From: CAVYXK01 sp963772445
Lineage (GTDB): Bacteria > Pseudomonadota > Alphaproteobacteria > Acetobacterales > Acetobacteraceae
DNA length: 64,000 nt
Direction of reading: 5' to 3'
Assembly: GCA_963772445.1 (NCBI GenBank)
Contig: CAVYXK010000001.1
Span: 868,001-932,000 of the forward strand
This document shows, piece by piece, positions 42,302 to 50,668 of the stretch. The notes beneath the pieces were generated by a model. The model made no database searches. It was not told the origin of the DNA and saw nothing but the letters and a program-made list of their open reading frames with translations. The position numbers were made by a program, and so were the translations under genes. Each line of letters starts with the position of its first letter. Position 1 is the first letter of the stretch.

Positions 42302-42717
42302 GTGTGGTTGTCGATGCATCGATTGCCCTGACCTGGTGCTTTGCCGACGAGCGAACCCCGGCGACGATTGCTGTGCTCGATCATGTCGTCGATCAATCCG
42401 CTTTCGCCCCGTCGGTCTGGCCGCTGGAAGTCCTCAACGCGCTTGCCAGCGCCCAGCGCCGCGGCCGGTGCAACGCGGCGGATCGTCTTCGCCTTGCCGG
42501 CTTCCTGCGCCAGCTTCCGATCGCGATCGACGAGGACACGCTCTATCACGCCTGGACAACGACAGCCGAACTCGCCGACCGCTTTCAGCTCACGATTTAT
42601 GATGCCGCCTATCTCGAGCTTGCCCACCGCCACTCGCTGCCCCTTGCGACGCTCGACAGCGATTTGCGCCGCGCCGCGAACACGGTAGGCGTATCGCTGC
42701 TCGGAGTTGGACCATGA
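42298..42717 (+). CDS. vapC: VapC-type PIN-domain ribonuclease toxin
   Basis: A 139-residue PIN toxin; acidic active-site residues Asp6 (VVVDASIALTW), Glu44 (PLEVLNAL), Asp102 (IYDAAYLELA) and Asp120 (LATLDSDLRRA) are all present. It would cleave tRNA or rRNA. ATG 42298 overlaps the repaired antitoxin stop (ATGA), the classical coupled arrangement. The intact toxin beside a broken antitoxin is notable. Confidence 0.92.
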   Translation: MSVVVDASIALTWCFADERTPATIAVLDHVVDQSAFAPSVWPLEVLNALASAQRRGRCNAADRLRLAGFLRQLPIAIDEDTLYHAWTTTAELADRFQLTIYDAAYLELAHRHSLPLATLDSDLRRAANTVGVSLLGVGP

Positions 42718-42801
42718 GTCACTCATGCACCCAGAGGCGGCTTAAGCACGTCCAGAGCTTCGATTTCCCCGCCCTTCGCGGCAGCCCGCGGCCTGCGGGT
42801 A

Positions 42802-44781
42802 TCATGCCTTTGCGAACACCACGACGCCATTGGCCGGAATGACGACCGAAGCGGATGCTATAAAGCCATGCATCGGCGGGCCGCTAACCTGAACGCCGGT
42901 TCCGTTCCCTGCGACAACTGGATTAACCCAATTGTCGTATACGTCGCTATTGAACACCTCGTTCCAGAATCCCGCGATCGGAAACCCGAGCTCATAGCTC
43001 CACCATGTGCTATCAGCCAGAGAGGCCACCACAACTACGTCTTGGTCGGTACCCTCAAGCCAACGGTGGAAGGCGAGAACGCGGTCGTTGTCCGAGATGT
43101 AAAACGGGTTGACATTGTCTCCGCGTAGTGCCGGGTAATTTGCCCGCAGCTTTATCGCATCCTGCGTGAAGCGGAGATGGTTCACCATAGCGCCGTCTTT
43201 TCCGCTGTTCAGGCCATCCCACCACAGCAGGTTGGGGCTGTCATCGGGAACCCAGGTCCACTGATAATCCTCGAGGAATTCTTGCCCCATGAAGATCTGG
43301 GGGATGCCAGGCGCAGTCAGCAGGACGGCCGTCGCAAATCGGCTCCGACTGCGTGCATACCAGGAACGGCGATCGACGGAGTCAGCCAACCAAGGAATAC
43401 GCTGGTCCTGCCCGATTTTTACAATGTCGTGGTTCTCCACGCAGGTGACTGCGCGCCAAGCGTGGTCGAGCGCCGGAGGATAGAGCACTGACGCTATCGC
43501 CGACATGTGCACGATTGACTGCGCTCCGTAGGAGGACGCTGTAACGGCGCTTCGCAGAGCAACCCGCAAGGCGTCGTGCTGAACGACATCGAAGCCCGCC
43601 CCACCCTGGGCAGCGGGCTGGATGATAGGCTGGAATGTCGACGGAATGCCGGATTGGGAACCAGGCCAGAACTCTGCATTTTGCAGGAAACGTGGTTGAA
43701 GTTCACGCTGTTGAGTGGTCAGGTTACGGCAGAACTCCCAACCGTTGGTAAGATTCGTCGACAGCAGGATACTGATTTCGTCGTACCGAAAGCCATCGGC
43801 ATGGAATTCATCTATATAGTATCGCCCATTGTCGAGCAGGAACTTGCAGATATCGTCGTTCCACATTGCAAACGCCAACCCACCGGTACCGCGATCCTGG
43901 TCAGTGCAGTAAAGGCTATCGTTATTGTTGCCCTTGTTCGGCAGGCGGTCGAAATAGAAAATGCAGTTGTCGTCGCCATTGAACCCGCCAGCGTGGTTAT
44001 AGACAACGTCGAATGTTATCGCGATTCCGTAAACGTGACACAGATCGACCAGTACTTTGAGCTGGGCCGTTGCAGACCGGATGTCCCCGAGCTGGAGTGG
44101 GGTCTGTTGTTTGTCGGACAGAATCCGGTTTATGACTGCCAGATAGCCGGGCAGGTCGTTCGCGTCCGCCACATACGGGAAGTCGGGTGAGAACAGGTCA
44201 GCTCCACCATATCCCAGTCCCGGATTTTCCTCCTGCTCGTCCATCGGAAGTGGCTGCAGGACGTTAACATTGAGGGCCGCAATATAAGGCACTTTGCATG
44301 CAACATCCAGGAAGTTAGCAGATATTCCCGGTTTGCTGATGGCGTATGCTCCGATGTGCGCCTGGTAGATTATCATGTCGGAGAAATCCGGTGTCCGGAA
44401 TCCAGCGTCGTGCCAGGGGTATGTCCCGGACTCTCTCACAATGCTAAAACAGTTTGGCCATTGGTCTTTATCGCCGCCTTGCTGGAGTTCGCGGGCATAC
44501 GGATCGCGTTTGTATCCTTGGGTTCCACCTTCAGTCGGCCCAACGATCCAGAAACGATATTGATCTCCGTCCTTCGCGCCGGCTTGAAAGCCGGTCCAAT
44601 ATCCGTTTGTGTCCTTGCTGAGAAGGCGATCCCCGGTCTGTGCGTTGTAGATCTTGCCTCCAAGCGTACCGTTCAGATAGACGGCTGTCGCCCGAGGTGC
44701 GAAAACACGGAAGGTAGTGCCGCCATCTACAAGTGTTGCGCCCATAGGAGTCACATTCGAAATGTTTGGCTGGGGCAGCAT
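42802..44781 (-). CDS. GH13 alpha-amylase family protein (glucan-branching-enzyme-like)
   Basis: A 659-residue glycoside hydrolase acting on alpha-1,4/1,6 glucans. An N-terminal CBM48-like domain (residues 10-110, FRVFAPRATAVYLNG) precedes the barrel, with VYNHAGG (260-266), nucleophile Asp334 in HADGFRYDE, acid Glu370 in NAEFWPG and the stabiliser VENHD (448-452). Domain order resembles branching enzyme or GlgX. No signal peptide. Base composition is lower in GC than the neighbours (many TTT, GAT, AAT codons), suggesting horizontal acquisition. AGGAG precedes ATG 44781 by 7 bases. Confidence 0.9.
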   Translation of the reverse strand: MLPQPNISNVTPMGATLVDGGTTFRVFAPRATAVYLNGTLGGKIYNAQTGDRLLSKDTNGYWTGFQAGAKDGDQYRFWIVGPTEGGTQGYKRDPYARELQQGGDKDQWPNCFSIVRESGTYPWHDAGFRTPDFSDMIIYQAHIGAYAISKPGISANFLDVACKVPYIAALNVNVLQPLPMDEQEENPGLGYGGADLFSPDFPYVADANDLPGYLAVINRILSDKQQTPLQLGDIRSATAQLKVLVDLCHVYGIAITFDVVYNHAGGFNGDDNCIFYFDRLPNKGNNNDSLYCTDQDRGTGGLAFAMWNDDICKFLLDNGRYYIDEFHADGFRYDEISILLSTNLTNGWEFCRNLTTQQRELQPRFLQNAEFWPGSQSGIPSTFQPIIQPAAQGGAGFDVVQHDALRVALRSAVTASSYGAQSIVHMSAIASVLYPPALDHAWRAVTCVENHDIVKIGQDQRIPWLADSVDRRSWYARSRSRFATAVLLTAPGIPQIFMGQEFLEDYQWTWVPDDSPNLLWWDGLNSGKDGAMVNHLRFTQDAIKLRANYPALRGDNVNPFYISDNDRVLAFHRWLEGTDQDVVVVASLADSTWWSYELGFPIAGFWNEVFNSDVYDNWVNPVVAGNGTGVQVSGPPMHGFIASASVVIPANGVVVFAKA

Positions 44782-44980
44782 CTTCTTGCTCCTGTCGGTT
44801 TTTGTCCCTCATAACGTCACGACCATGGGACCGGCGCAGTTCCACAGCGCTAGCGAGACTGGTATATTCGGCGGCCATCCCAATAGGTCGCAGGATCTTG
44901 TCTTCTGAGCCGATTGGCTACGTTGGTGCGGTTGTTTGCGTGGTCGGGACCCAGGATGGTCGCACTTGCTCGTGGCGCTG

Positions 44981-45018
44981 CTGTCGTCATCGCCGGCCTT
45001 CGCCGGTCATGACGACAG
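44981..45018. terminator. Strong hairpin downstream of the family-5 binding protein gene
   Basis: CTGTCGTCATCGCCGGC, then CTTC, then GCCGGTCATGACGACAG forms a near-perfect 16-bp stem with one bulge. It lies 22 bases past the stop of the minus-strand binding-protein gene, so it likely ends or stabilises that transcript, although there is no T-run. The remaining 44782-45039 region shows no gene. Confidence 0.5.
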
Positions 45019-45039
45019 TACGGCCGGCAGCGGCAGGTA

Positions 45040-46596
45040 CTATGCACTCAGCTTCGTATTCCAGAACGCTGGCCAGATGCCGGGATAGTAGCCGCTCATC
45101 CGCTTGCTGGCGCCAAACGTCGTATATCCCGCGCCGATTTTCACAGTCGGCACATCGACATAGAACTGCGCCTGCAACTTGTGCCACAGCGGCACTCGCT
45201 TCGCCGGGTCGCTCTCGGTGGTGAAGGCGTCGAGTGCGGCGTGCTTGGCGGGCGTGTCCCACCAGCCCGGATAGCTGGGATTGAAGATGGTGATCGAGGA
45301 TGGCTCCGGCACCACGCCGTGTCCTGTGACGAAGGCGTCCCACAAATCGGGATTCTGCCGGCGTTGCAGGATCGTTGCCCAGTCGGTGACCACAAGATCG
45401 ATCTTGAAGCCCGCATCCGTCATGTTGGCCTGGATCACCTGGGCCGTCTTGTACTGATAGTCATACTGCACGCTGGTCAGCACCCGAATCGGCTCGCCGT
45501 TGTAGCCGGCCTGTTTCAGCAATGCCGCCGCCTTGTCGGGGTTGCCCTGGTTATAGCCCGGTGCATCGGGATCGTACCACGCGGTGCCCTGTGGATAGAT
45601 CGAGCCCTGCAGCGTCCATAGCGACTTGTCACCGAACGCCGCCTCCAGCGCGTCCGAACAATTGATCGCGGCTTGCGCGGCGCGGCGCACGAGCACGTTG
45701 CTCATCACACCTTTCTTGTTGTTCATGATGAACAACACCCAGAGTGCCGCTGTCAGCGTGCCCCGCTGAATGTCGGGCTTGCCCTGGAGACGGTTGTAGC
45801 TTTCCGGCGTGAGGTTGTCCGCCCAGTGATACTGTCCCGCCAGCAGCCCGTCGGCGCGTGTGGTCGGATTGGGCGAGGGCAGGAAGCGGATCTCATCGAC
45901 CAGCGCCTCGCGTCTGCCGACATACCCGTTCGGTGTGCCGGGTGGTGACACATACTGCGGGAACTTGCCAACCCGCACCCAGGTATCGGGCTTGTAGTCG
46001 ATCAGCTTGAACGGGCCGGTGCCGGTGAAGTCCTTCAGCGGATCGGGCGCGGTGGCGACGCGTTTCGGCATGATCTGCGGCGAGCCGTTGGGGAACGCCA
46101 GCAGGTTGACCAGCGGCGAATACGGCTGCTTCAGCACGATTTGCACCGTCATCGGATCGGTCGCCGAGATCGAGTTGAGATACGTCCACGGCGTCCTGCC
46201 ACGCGGCGACAGCCGTCCCCACCGCTGCAGCGAGGCGACCACGTCGTCCGCGTTCATCGTGGTGCCGTCGTGGAACGGCACGCCGCTGCGCAGCTTGATC
46301 ACGTAGCGTTTCCCGTCCTCGCTGATATCGGGCAGGGATGCGGCGAGCAGTGGAGCGATGCTGAAGTCGGGAGCAAAAATGTACAGCGTCTCGTAGAAAA
46401 GCTGAGTGATCTCCGACAACAGATCGGAGGTGACTGGGGTGGGGTCGAGCGGTCCTGGATCGCCGGTAGTGGCAATGTTCAAGACGCTGCCTGATTGTGC
46501 GCGCGCACGCCCGACGGGCAACAGCGCAGGCAGCGCGACGCCCGCTGCTGTCCCCAGCAGCAAATCGCGCCGTTGCAGTAAAGCTGGATGGTCCAT
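45040..46596 (-). CDS. ABC transporter family-5 substrate-binding protein
   Basis: A 518-residue peptide-type (DppA/OppA) binding protein. Signal peptide includes RRDLLLGTAAGVALPALLPVG with a twin-Arg and cleavage near ARAQSG. The body starts VLNIATTGDPGPLDPTPVTS and includes DGKRYVIKLRSGVPFHDGT, hallmarks of the family. ATG 46596 has GGGAGGA upstream; the open frame continues to 46782 as leader. It is minus-strand, like the Dpp ATPase/permeases 3 kb further down, and may be their binding protein displaced by the TA and GH13 genes. Confidence 0.93.
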   Translation of the reverse strand: MDHPALLQRRDLLLGTAAGVALPALLPVGRARAQSGSVLNIATTGDPGPLDPTPVTSDLLSEITQLFYETLYIFAPDFSIAPLLAASLPDISEDGKRYVIKLRSGVPFHDGTTMNADDVVASLQRWGRLSPRGRTPWTYLNSISATDPMTVQIVLKQPYSPLVNLLAFPNGSPQIMPKRVATAPDPLKDFTGTGPFKLIDYKPDTWVRVGKFPQYVSPPGTPNGYVGRREALVDEIRFLPSPNPTTRADGLLAGQYHWADNLTPESYNRLQGKPDIQRGTLTAALWVLFIMNNKKGVMSNVLVRRAAQAAINCSDALEAAFGDKSLWTLQGSIYPQGTAWYDPDAPGYNQGNPDKAAALLKQAGYNGEPIRVLTSVQYDYQYKTAQVIQANMTDAGFKIDLVVTDWATILQRRQNPDLWDAFVTGHGVVPEPSSITIFNPSYPGWWDTPAKHAALDAFTTESDPAKRVPLWHKLQAQFYVDVPTVKIGAGYTTFGASKRMSGYYPGIWPAFWNTKLSA

Positions 46597-46685
46597 TGGC
46601 GTTCCTCCCGATCCCCTGGTTATATGGTCCAGCATCGGGGACAATGATGCAACTGCGCTAGCGCCATTGGGAGGGTTCGCACGAC

Positions 46686-48398
46686 GTGAATTTGTTCTCA
46701 GAATCTGCTGATGTGCTGATTGCCGGGGGCGGCTCGGCCGGCTGCGTGCTGGCCTCGCGGCTGAGCGAGGATCCCGGCACACGTGTGCTGCTGATCGAGG
46801 CAGGGCGTGATCTCACACCCGAAATGTTTCCTGCCTGGCTTGCCTCGGCGTATCCGGGGCGCGCCTATTTCAACCATGGATGGTTGTGGCCAACTCTTTC
46901 CGCCTCGCGCGGCGACACCGGCACCAATCAGCCGGGCGTCGTGGGGTTTTACGAGCAGGCGCGCGTGCTGGGCGGCGGTTCCTCGATCAACGGGATCTGT
47001 GCCAATCGCGGCTCGCCGGACGATTACGACGAGTGGGAAGAGCACGGCGCGCATGGCTGGGGCTGGACCGAGGTGCTGCCCTATTTCCGCAAGCTGGAGA
47101 GCGACCGGGACTTCGACGGGCCGCTGCACGGCAAGTCCGGACCGTTGCCCATTCGCCGGCACCGGCGGGACGACTGGACCGGCTATACCCGCGCGGTTGC
47201 GGCCAGCTTCGCCGCGATGGGCTATCCGATGCTGGACGACCAGAACGGTATCTGGGCGGATGGGGTCATCCCAACCACGCACAACCTCGATGATGCCGGC
47301 CGGCGAGCAAGCGCCGCGGTCGTCTATCTCACACCGGAGGTGCGCCGCCGCCCGAACCTGCAGATCGTTACGGAAACAGTGGTCGACGGGCTCGTCATCG
47401 AGGGCAAGCGCGCGGCGGGCGTGCGCCTGAAGCATGGCGGTGAGACTGGCACCGCGACAGCGCGACAGGTGATCATCTGCATGGGCGCACTGCAATCCCC
47501 GGTGATGCTCATGCGCAACGGCATTGGTCCCGATGCGCATCTGCGCGGGCGAGGGATCGAGGTCGTCGCTGACCGTCCCGGCGTGGGCGAGAACCTGCTG
47601 GAGCATCCGAATATCGGTGTGTCGGCGTTCCTTGCGCCATCGGCACGGTTGCCGTCAGGCGAGGGCCATCACTTGCAGGCGTTGCTGCGCTATTCCTCCG
47701 GACTGCCGGGAACGCCGGCCGGAGACATGCACGTGGCGATTGCGGCACGTGCGTCATGGCACGCAGTCGGCCGGCGCATCGGCGCGCTGGGGTTCTGGGT
47801 GAACAAGGCCTATTCGAAAGGCCGCATCCGCTTGGCGGCCAAGCTGGACGCACCCGCCGAGATCGACTTCCGCATGCTCTCCGATCCGCGCGACATGGCG
47901 CGGCTCAAGGATGCCTTCCGACTTGGCGTGCGCGCTTTATCGGCGCCATCGCTGAAGGGGATCGCGCTCGACCTGTTCCCGAGCGGTTTTTCCTCACGCA
48001 TCCGGGCGCTCACTTGTCCGTCGCCGCGGAATGCGGTGGTGATGGCAATCGCGGCGCCGGTGATGGACCGCAGCTCGAATTTGCGCCGGCGCTTTATGGC
48101 CTATGCGATGGAAAGCGAGCACAGCGCCGAAGTGCTCGCAGAGGACGATGCGGCGCTGGAAGCACATCTGCGCCGCTCGGTCGGCGGCACCTGGCATGCG
48201 TGCGGCGCCTGCCGCATGGGCGATCCTGCCGATCCGATGGCGGTGACGGACCCGTCCGGCCGCGTGCTGGGGGTCGAGGGCCTGCGTGTTTGCGATGCCT
48301 CCATCATGCCGACCGTGCCCTGCGCCAATCTCAACATTCCAGTGCTGATGATGGCGGAGAAGATCGCAGACGCCGTCAAGGCGGAGGCGCGGCCGTAG
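46686..48398 (+). CDS. GMC family oxidoreductase (choline/alcohol dehydrogenase-like)
   Basis: A 570-residue FAD enzyme starting at GTG 46686. FAD motif VLIAGGGSAGCVLASRLSE, VLGGGSSINGICANRGSP (GMC signature 1), GALQSPVMLMRNGIGP (signature 2) and C-terminal GTWHACGACRMG with CDASIMPTVPCANLNIPV. It oxidises a primary or secondary alcohol to carbonyl. Divergent from the binding-protein gene, with about 90 bases shared promoter region. Substrate unknown. Confidence 0.93.
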   Translation: MNLFSESADVLIAGGGSAGCVLASRLSEDPGTRVLLIEAGRDLTPEMFPAWLASAYPGRAYFNHGWLWPTLSASRGDTGTNQPGVVGFYEQARVLGGGSSINGICANRGSPDDYDEWEEHGAHGWGWTEVLPYFRKLESDRDFDGPLHGKSGPLPIRRHRRDDWTGYTRAVAASFAAMGYPMLDDQNGIWADGVIPTTHNLDDAGRRASAAVVYLTPEVRRRPNLQIVTETVVDGLVIEGKRAAGVRLKHGGETGTATARQVIICMGALQSPVMLMRNGIGPDAHLRGRGIEVVADRPGVGENLLEHPNIGVSAFLAPSARLPSGEGHHLQALLRYSSGLPGTPAGDMHVAIAARASWHAVGRRIGALGFWVNKAYSKGRIRLAAKLDAPAEIDFRMLSDPRDMARLKDAFRLGVRALSAPSLKGIALDLFPSGFSSRIRALTCPSPRNAVVMAIAAPVMDRSSNLRRRFMAYAMESEHSAEVLAEDDAALEAHLRRSVGGTWHACGACRMGDPADPMAVTDPSGRVLGVEGLRVCDASIMPTVPCANLNIPVLMMAEKIADAVKAEARP

Positions 48399-48465
48399 GC
48401 AGTTGCACTCGGGCCCGAAGGCGGAGGCGCCGGACCACAAGCTGAAGCCGCAGGTCCTCAAGGCC

Positions 48466-48732
48466 TCAACGCGCCCGCCCAACCTGCGTGACCTGAACAA
48501 GCCGATAAATATTCATCGGCAGAAGCAGACTGTGCAAGATCAGGATAGGCCGCATGCCGGCGATGGTTGCATAGCAGATGAACGAGACGTTGCTGGCGAT
48601 CCCGAGGCATCGCAGCAGCCGCATCGAGGTGACGGAGAAAGTGCAGAGTACCAAACTGCTGGCGAGATATCCGCAGACATTCTTTTCCCACCCCAAGGGG
48701 AGGCCGACCAGCAATACTGACCAAAGATGCAT
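48466..48732 (-). CDS. Small YgjV/CBU_0592-type membrane protein
   Basis: An 88-residue protein with three hydrophobic helices (LWSVLLVGLPLGW, GYLASSLVLCTFSVTSM, IASNVSFICYATIAGMRPILIL). The central segment GYLASSLVLCTF...LRCLGIASNVSFICYA matches small bacterial inner-membrane proteins of the CBU_0592 type. ATG 48732 has GGAGGACATC upstream. Function unknown. Confidence 0.75.
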   Translation of the reverse strand: MHLWSVLLVGLPLGWEKNVCGYLASSLVLCTFSVTSMRLLRCLGIASNVSFICYATIAGMRPILILHSLLLPMNIYRLVQVTQVGRAR

Positions 48733-48810
48733 GATGTCCTCCCTCTGACACGACCGGCCGGTCGCGAGGTCACCTAGCTACGTGGCGCGGGTGTGCCGCT
48801 ATGACCGGAG

Positions 48811-49029
48811 TCACACTGATCTTACGCTTGTGCGAGGGTGTCGCGCATCGCGACCGACCTCATGCGGATTTCTCCAGTTCGCAGATGCCTCGTACGCAGC
48901 GAGGTGCTCGGTTGACACGAACCAATGTGGATGGCCGTCCTTGACTTTAAAAATCGTGTGTATGTGATGCCGTCCGCATCCACACGCACAAACGCACGGC
49001 ACCAGCCATGGCTCTTTCGTCTCGGCCAT
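48811..49029 (-). CDS. Small Cys/His-rich protein, unknown
   Basis: A 72-residue protein from ATG 49029 with a very strong AAGGAGG seven bases upstream. Residues 10-23 read VPCVCACGCGRHHI, followed by HTIFKVKDGHPHWF: four Cys and several His in close spacing suggest metal (zinc) binding, possibly a zinc-knuckle fold. The tail HEVGRDARHPRTSVRSV is basic. I do not recognise a family. The good Shine-Dalgarno and coherent N-terminal half argue it is real. Confidence 0.6.
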   Translation of the reverse strand: MAETKEPWLVPCVCACGCGRHHIHTIFKVKDGHPHWFVSTEHLAAYEASANWRNPHEVGRDARHPRTSVRSV

Positions 49030-49154
49030 ACGTATCGCCTCCTTGTTCGATCGGAGGCAGGCTTAGGCTCGGCTCGGTTTCTTGTCTGTGACTGGAGTCA
49101 CTCGCGCGGCAAAACTTCCTTCGCGCTCATGAAGGGCGAACTTGGGCGACGGAA

Positions 49155-49285
49155 TCAGTGCGCCTGGTTCATGTCCAAAAGCGGCGTGCCGCCGCCCATA
49201 TACTTGGTCCAGAGCCTTGGTTCTGGCCGCTGAAGGTGAAGTTATCGACCCAGCGATCCAGGTAAAGCCACCACACCTCGGCACC
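49155..49285 (-). pseudogene. Unidentified C-terminal coding remnant
   Basis: On the minus strand VWWLYLDRWVDNFTFSGQNQ is followed, after a one-base frame change, by LWTKYMGGGTPLLDMNQAH and a stop at 49155-49157. The two parts look like one protein end with a frameshift. No start or N-terminal part is present, and the family is not recognised. Confidence 0.35.
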
Positions 49286-49291
49286 CGCGCC

Positions 49292-49345
49292 TGAGTCCCC
49301 CTCTCCTTGCGAGAGCGGGCCGGGGGACGGGGCCAAAGTTTCCGC
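49292..49345. repeat. Intergenic palindromic GC repeat
   Basis: CCCCCTCTCCTTGCGAGAGC followed by GGGCCGGGGGACGGGGCC belongs to the family described at 1225-1319 and 33594-33640. It lies between the remnant at 49155 and the end of the hydrolase gene. Confidence 0.55.
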
Positions 49346-49355
49346 CTGACACCGC

Positions 49356-50234
49356 TCAAAAGAACCGATTGAACCAGTCGAGCGTCGCTTCGGGGGCCTC
49401 CTCGGCCATGTAGTGACCGCAGTCCACCGCACCGCCGATCACCTCTTCGGAGCAGTACTGGCGCCATATCGCCGGCGCGTCGTACCACTTGGCTACGCGG
49501 GCCTTGGCGCCCGATAGCACCAGCATCGGGCAGCGCACCTTGTGGCCGGCGGTTCGGCTTTCGCGATCATGGACCAAGTCGATACTGGCCGCGGCCCGAT
49601 AGTCCTCGCACATGCCGGTGATGTTCTCGGGACGTTGGGCGGCGGCGAGATAGTCGGCCAGCGCCTCGGGATGAAACAGCTCCGCCGGACGCGGCGAGCG
49701 GCCGGTATGCGCGTGAAACCACACATCCGGCGACGCATTGATCAACACTTCCGGGAACGGATGCGGCTGAGCGAACCAGAACCAATGATAATAGCTCAGT
49801 GCGAAATCCATGTTGGTGCGCTCGAAATGCTCGATCGTCGGGATAATGTCGAGCGTCGCCAGCTTTTCCACCCGATCGTGAAAGTCGAGCACCAGTCGAT
49901 GTGCCACGCGCCCGCCGCGATCGTGGCCGGCAAGACGGAAGCGGCGATGGCCGAAATGGTCCATCACGGCGATCATGTCCTTCGCCATCTCGCGCTTCGC
50001 ATAGGGCGCGTGATCCGGCGAGGCGGGCGGTTTCAGCAATTCGCCATAGCCACGCAGATCCGGGCAGACGACGAAGAAGCGCCTGGTCAGCTCGGGCGCA
50101 ATCCGGTACCACATGCAATGGGATTGCGGATTGCCGTGCAGCAGCAGCAGCGGTGGACCGGCACCGCCGTAACGCAGGCGGATGCTGCCGCCGGGCACGT
50201 CCAGCCTGGTCAGGACGAAGCCGTCGAAGAACAT
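49356..50234 (-). CDS. Alpha/beta hydrolase, fluoroacetate-dehalogenase-like
   Basis: A 292-residue hydrolase. Oxyanion region LLLLHGNPQSHCMWYRI, catalytic Asp in LAGHDRGGRVAHRL (the haloacetate dehalogenase nucleophile position), and a late His in VDCGHYMAEEAPE. RR/WY substrate-pocket residues of fluoroacetate dehalogenases (HFGHRRFRLAGHDRGGR, HAHTGR-like PDVWFHAHTG) are seen. ATG 50234 chosen; upstream frame to 50315 is read-through. Similar proteins also hydrolyse epoxides or esters, so dehalogenation is probable, not proven. Confidence 0.88.
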   Translation of the reverse strand: MFFDGFVLTRLDVPGGSIRLRYGGAGPPLLLLHGNPQSHCMWYRIAPELTRRFFVVCPDLRGYGELLKPPASPDHAPYAKREMAKDMIAVMDHFGHRRFRLAGHDRGGRVAHRLVLDFHDRVEKLATLDIIPTIEHFERTNMDFALSYYHWFWFAQPHPFPEVLINASPDVWFHAHTGRSPRPAELFHPEALADYLAAAQRPENITGMCEDYRAAASIDLVHDRESRTAGHKVRCPMLVLSGAKARVAKWYDAPAIWRQYCSEEVIGGAVDCGHYMAEEAPEATLDWFNRFF

Positions 50235-50248
50235 GACGGCGTCCCCGG

Positions 50249-50572
50249 TCACTGCACAGTCGATCTCGGCGTGGGGATGATCCGCGTGATGACGTTCTTC
50301 TCGCGGTCCAGGCATTCCGGAACACGCGGCGCGATCTGGTTCTTCCAGTAATCGGACTCATAGACCGCCTTGTACAGAGCCTCGCGCTGGGCCTCGCTGT
50401 CGAAGCGGCGCAACCAGACATAGACGGAATTGTCGGTCTCGCCGCGGAAGCTGCCGCAGACGACCATCCCCTTGGAGACCTGGAAGGGGATGATCTCCTC
50501 TTCCATGATCTTCACCCACTCATCCATCTTTCCGGGCCGGACCTTGTACTGGCGGAGTTCATAGAACGCCAT
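50249..50572 (-). CDS. NIPSNAP family protein
   Basis: A 107-residue ferredoxin-like alpha/beta barrel protein beginning MAFYELRQYKVRPGKMDEWVK, the NIPSNAP pattern, with YVWLRRFDSEAQREALYKAVY later. ATG 50572 has GGGGAGCAGCG upstream; the frame opens earlier at 50680. NIPSNAP proteins are small, often dimeric and occur beside hydrolases or oxidoreductases; no reaction is established. Fourteen bases separate it from the hydrolase ATG, so they are an operon. Confidence 0.9.
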   Translation of the reverse strand: MAFYELRQYKVRPGKMDEWVKIMEEEIIPFQVSKGMVVCGSFRGETDNSVYVWLRRFDSEAQREALYKAVYESDYWKNQIAPRVPECLDREKNVITRIIPTPRSTVQ

Positions 50573-50668
50573 GTCGCTGCTCCCCTTTCCACGTGTTGCA
50601 CCCATAATCAGGATAGCGGTCGGAGCCGGCGGTGAATAGGGAGCCCGCGGATTGTGGAATCGTGACGC

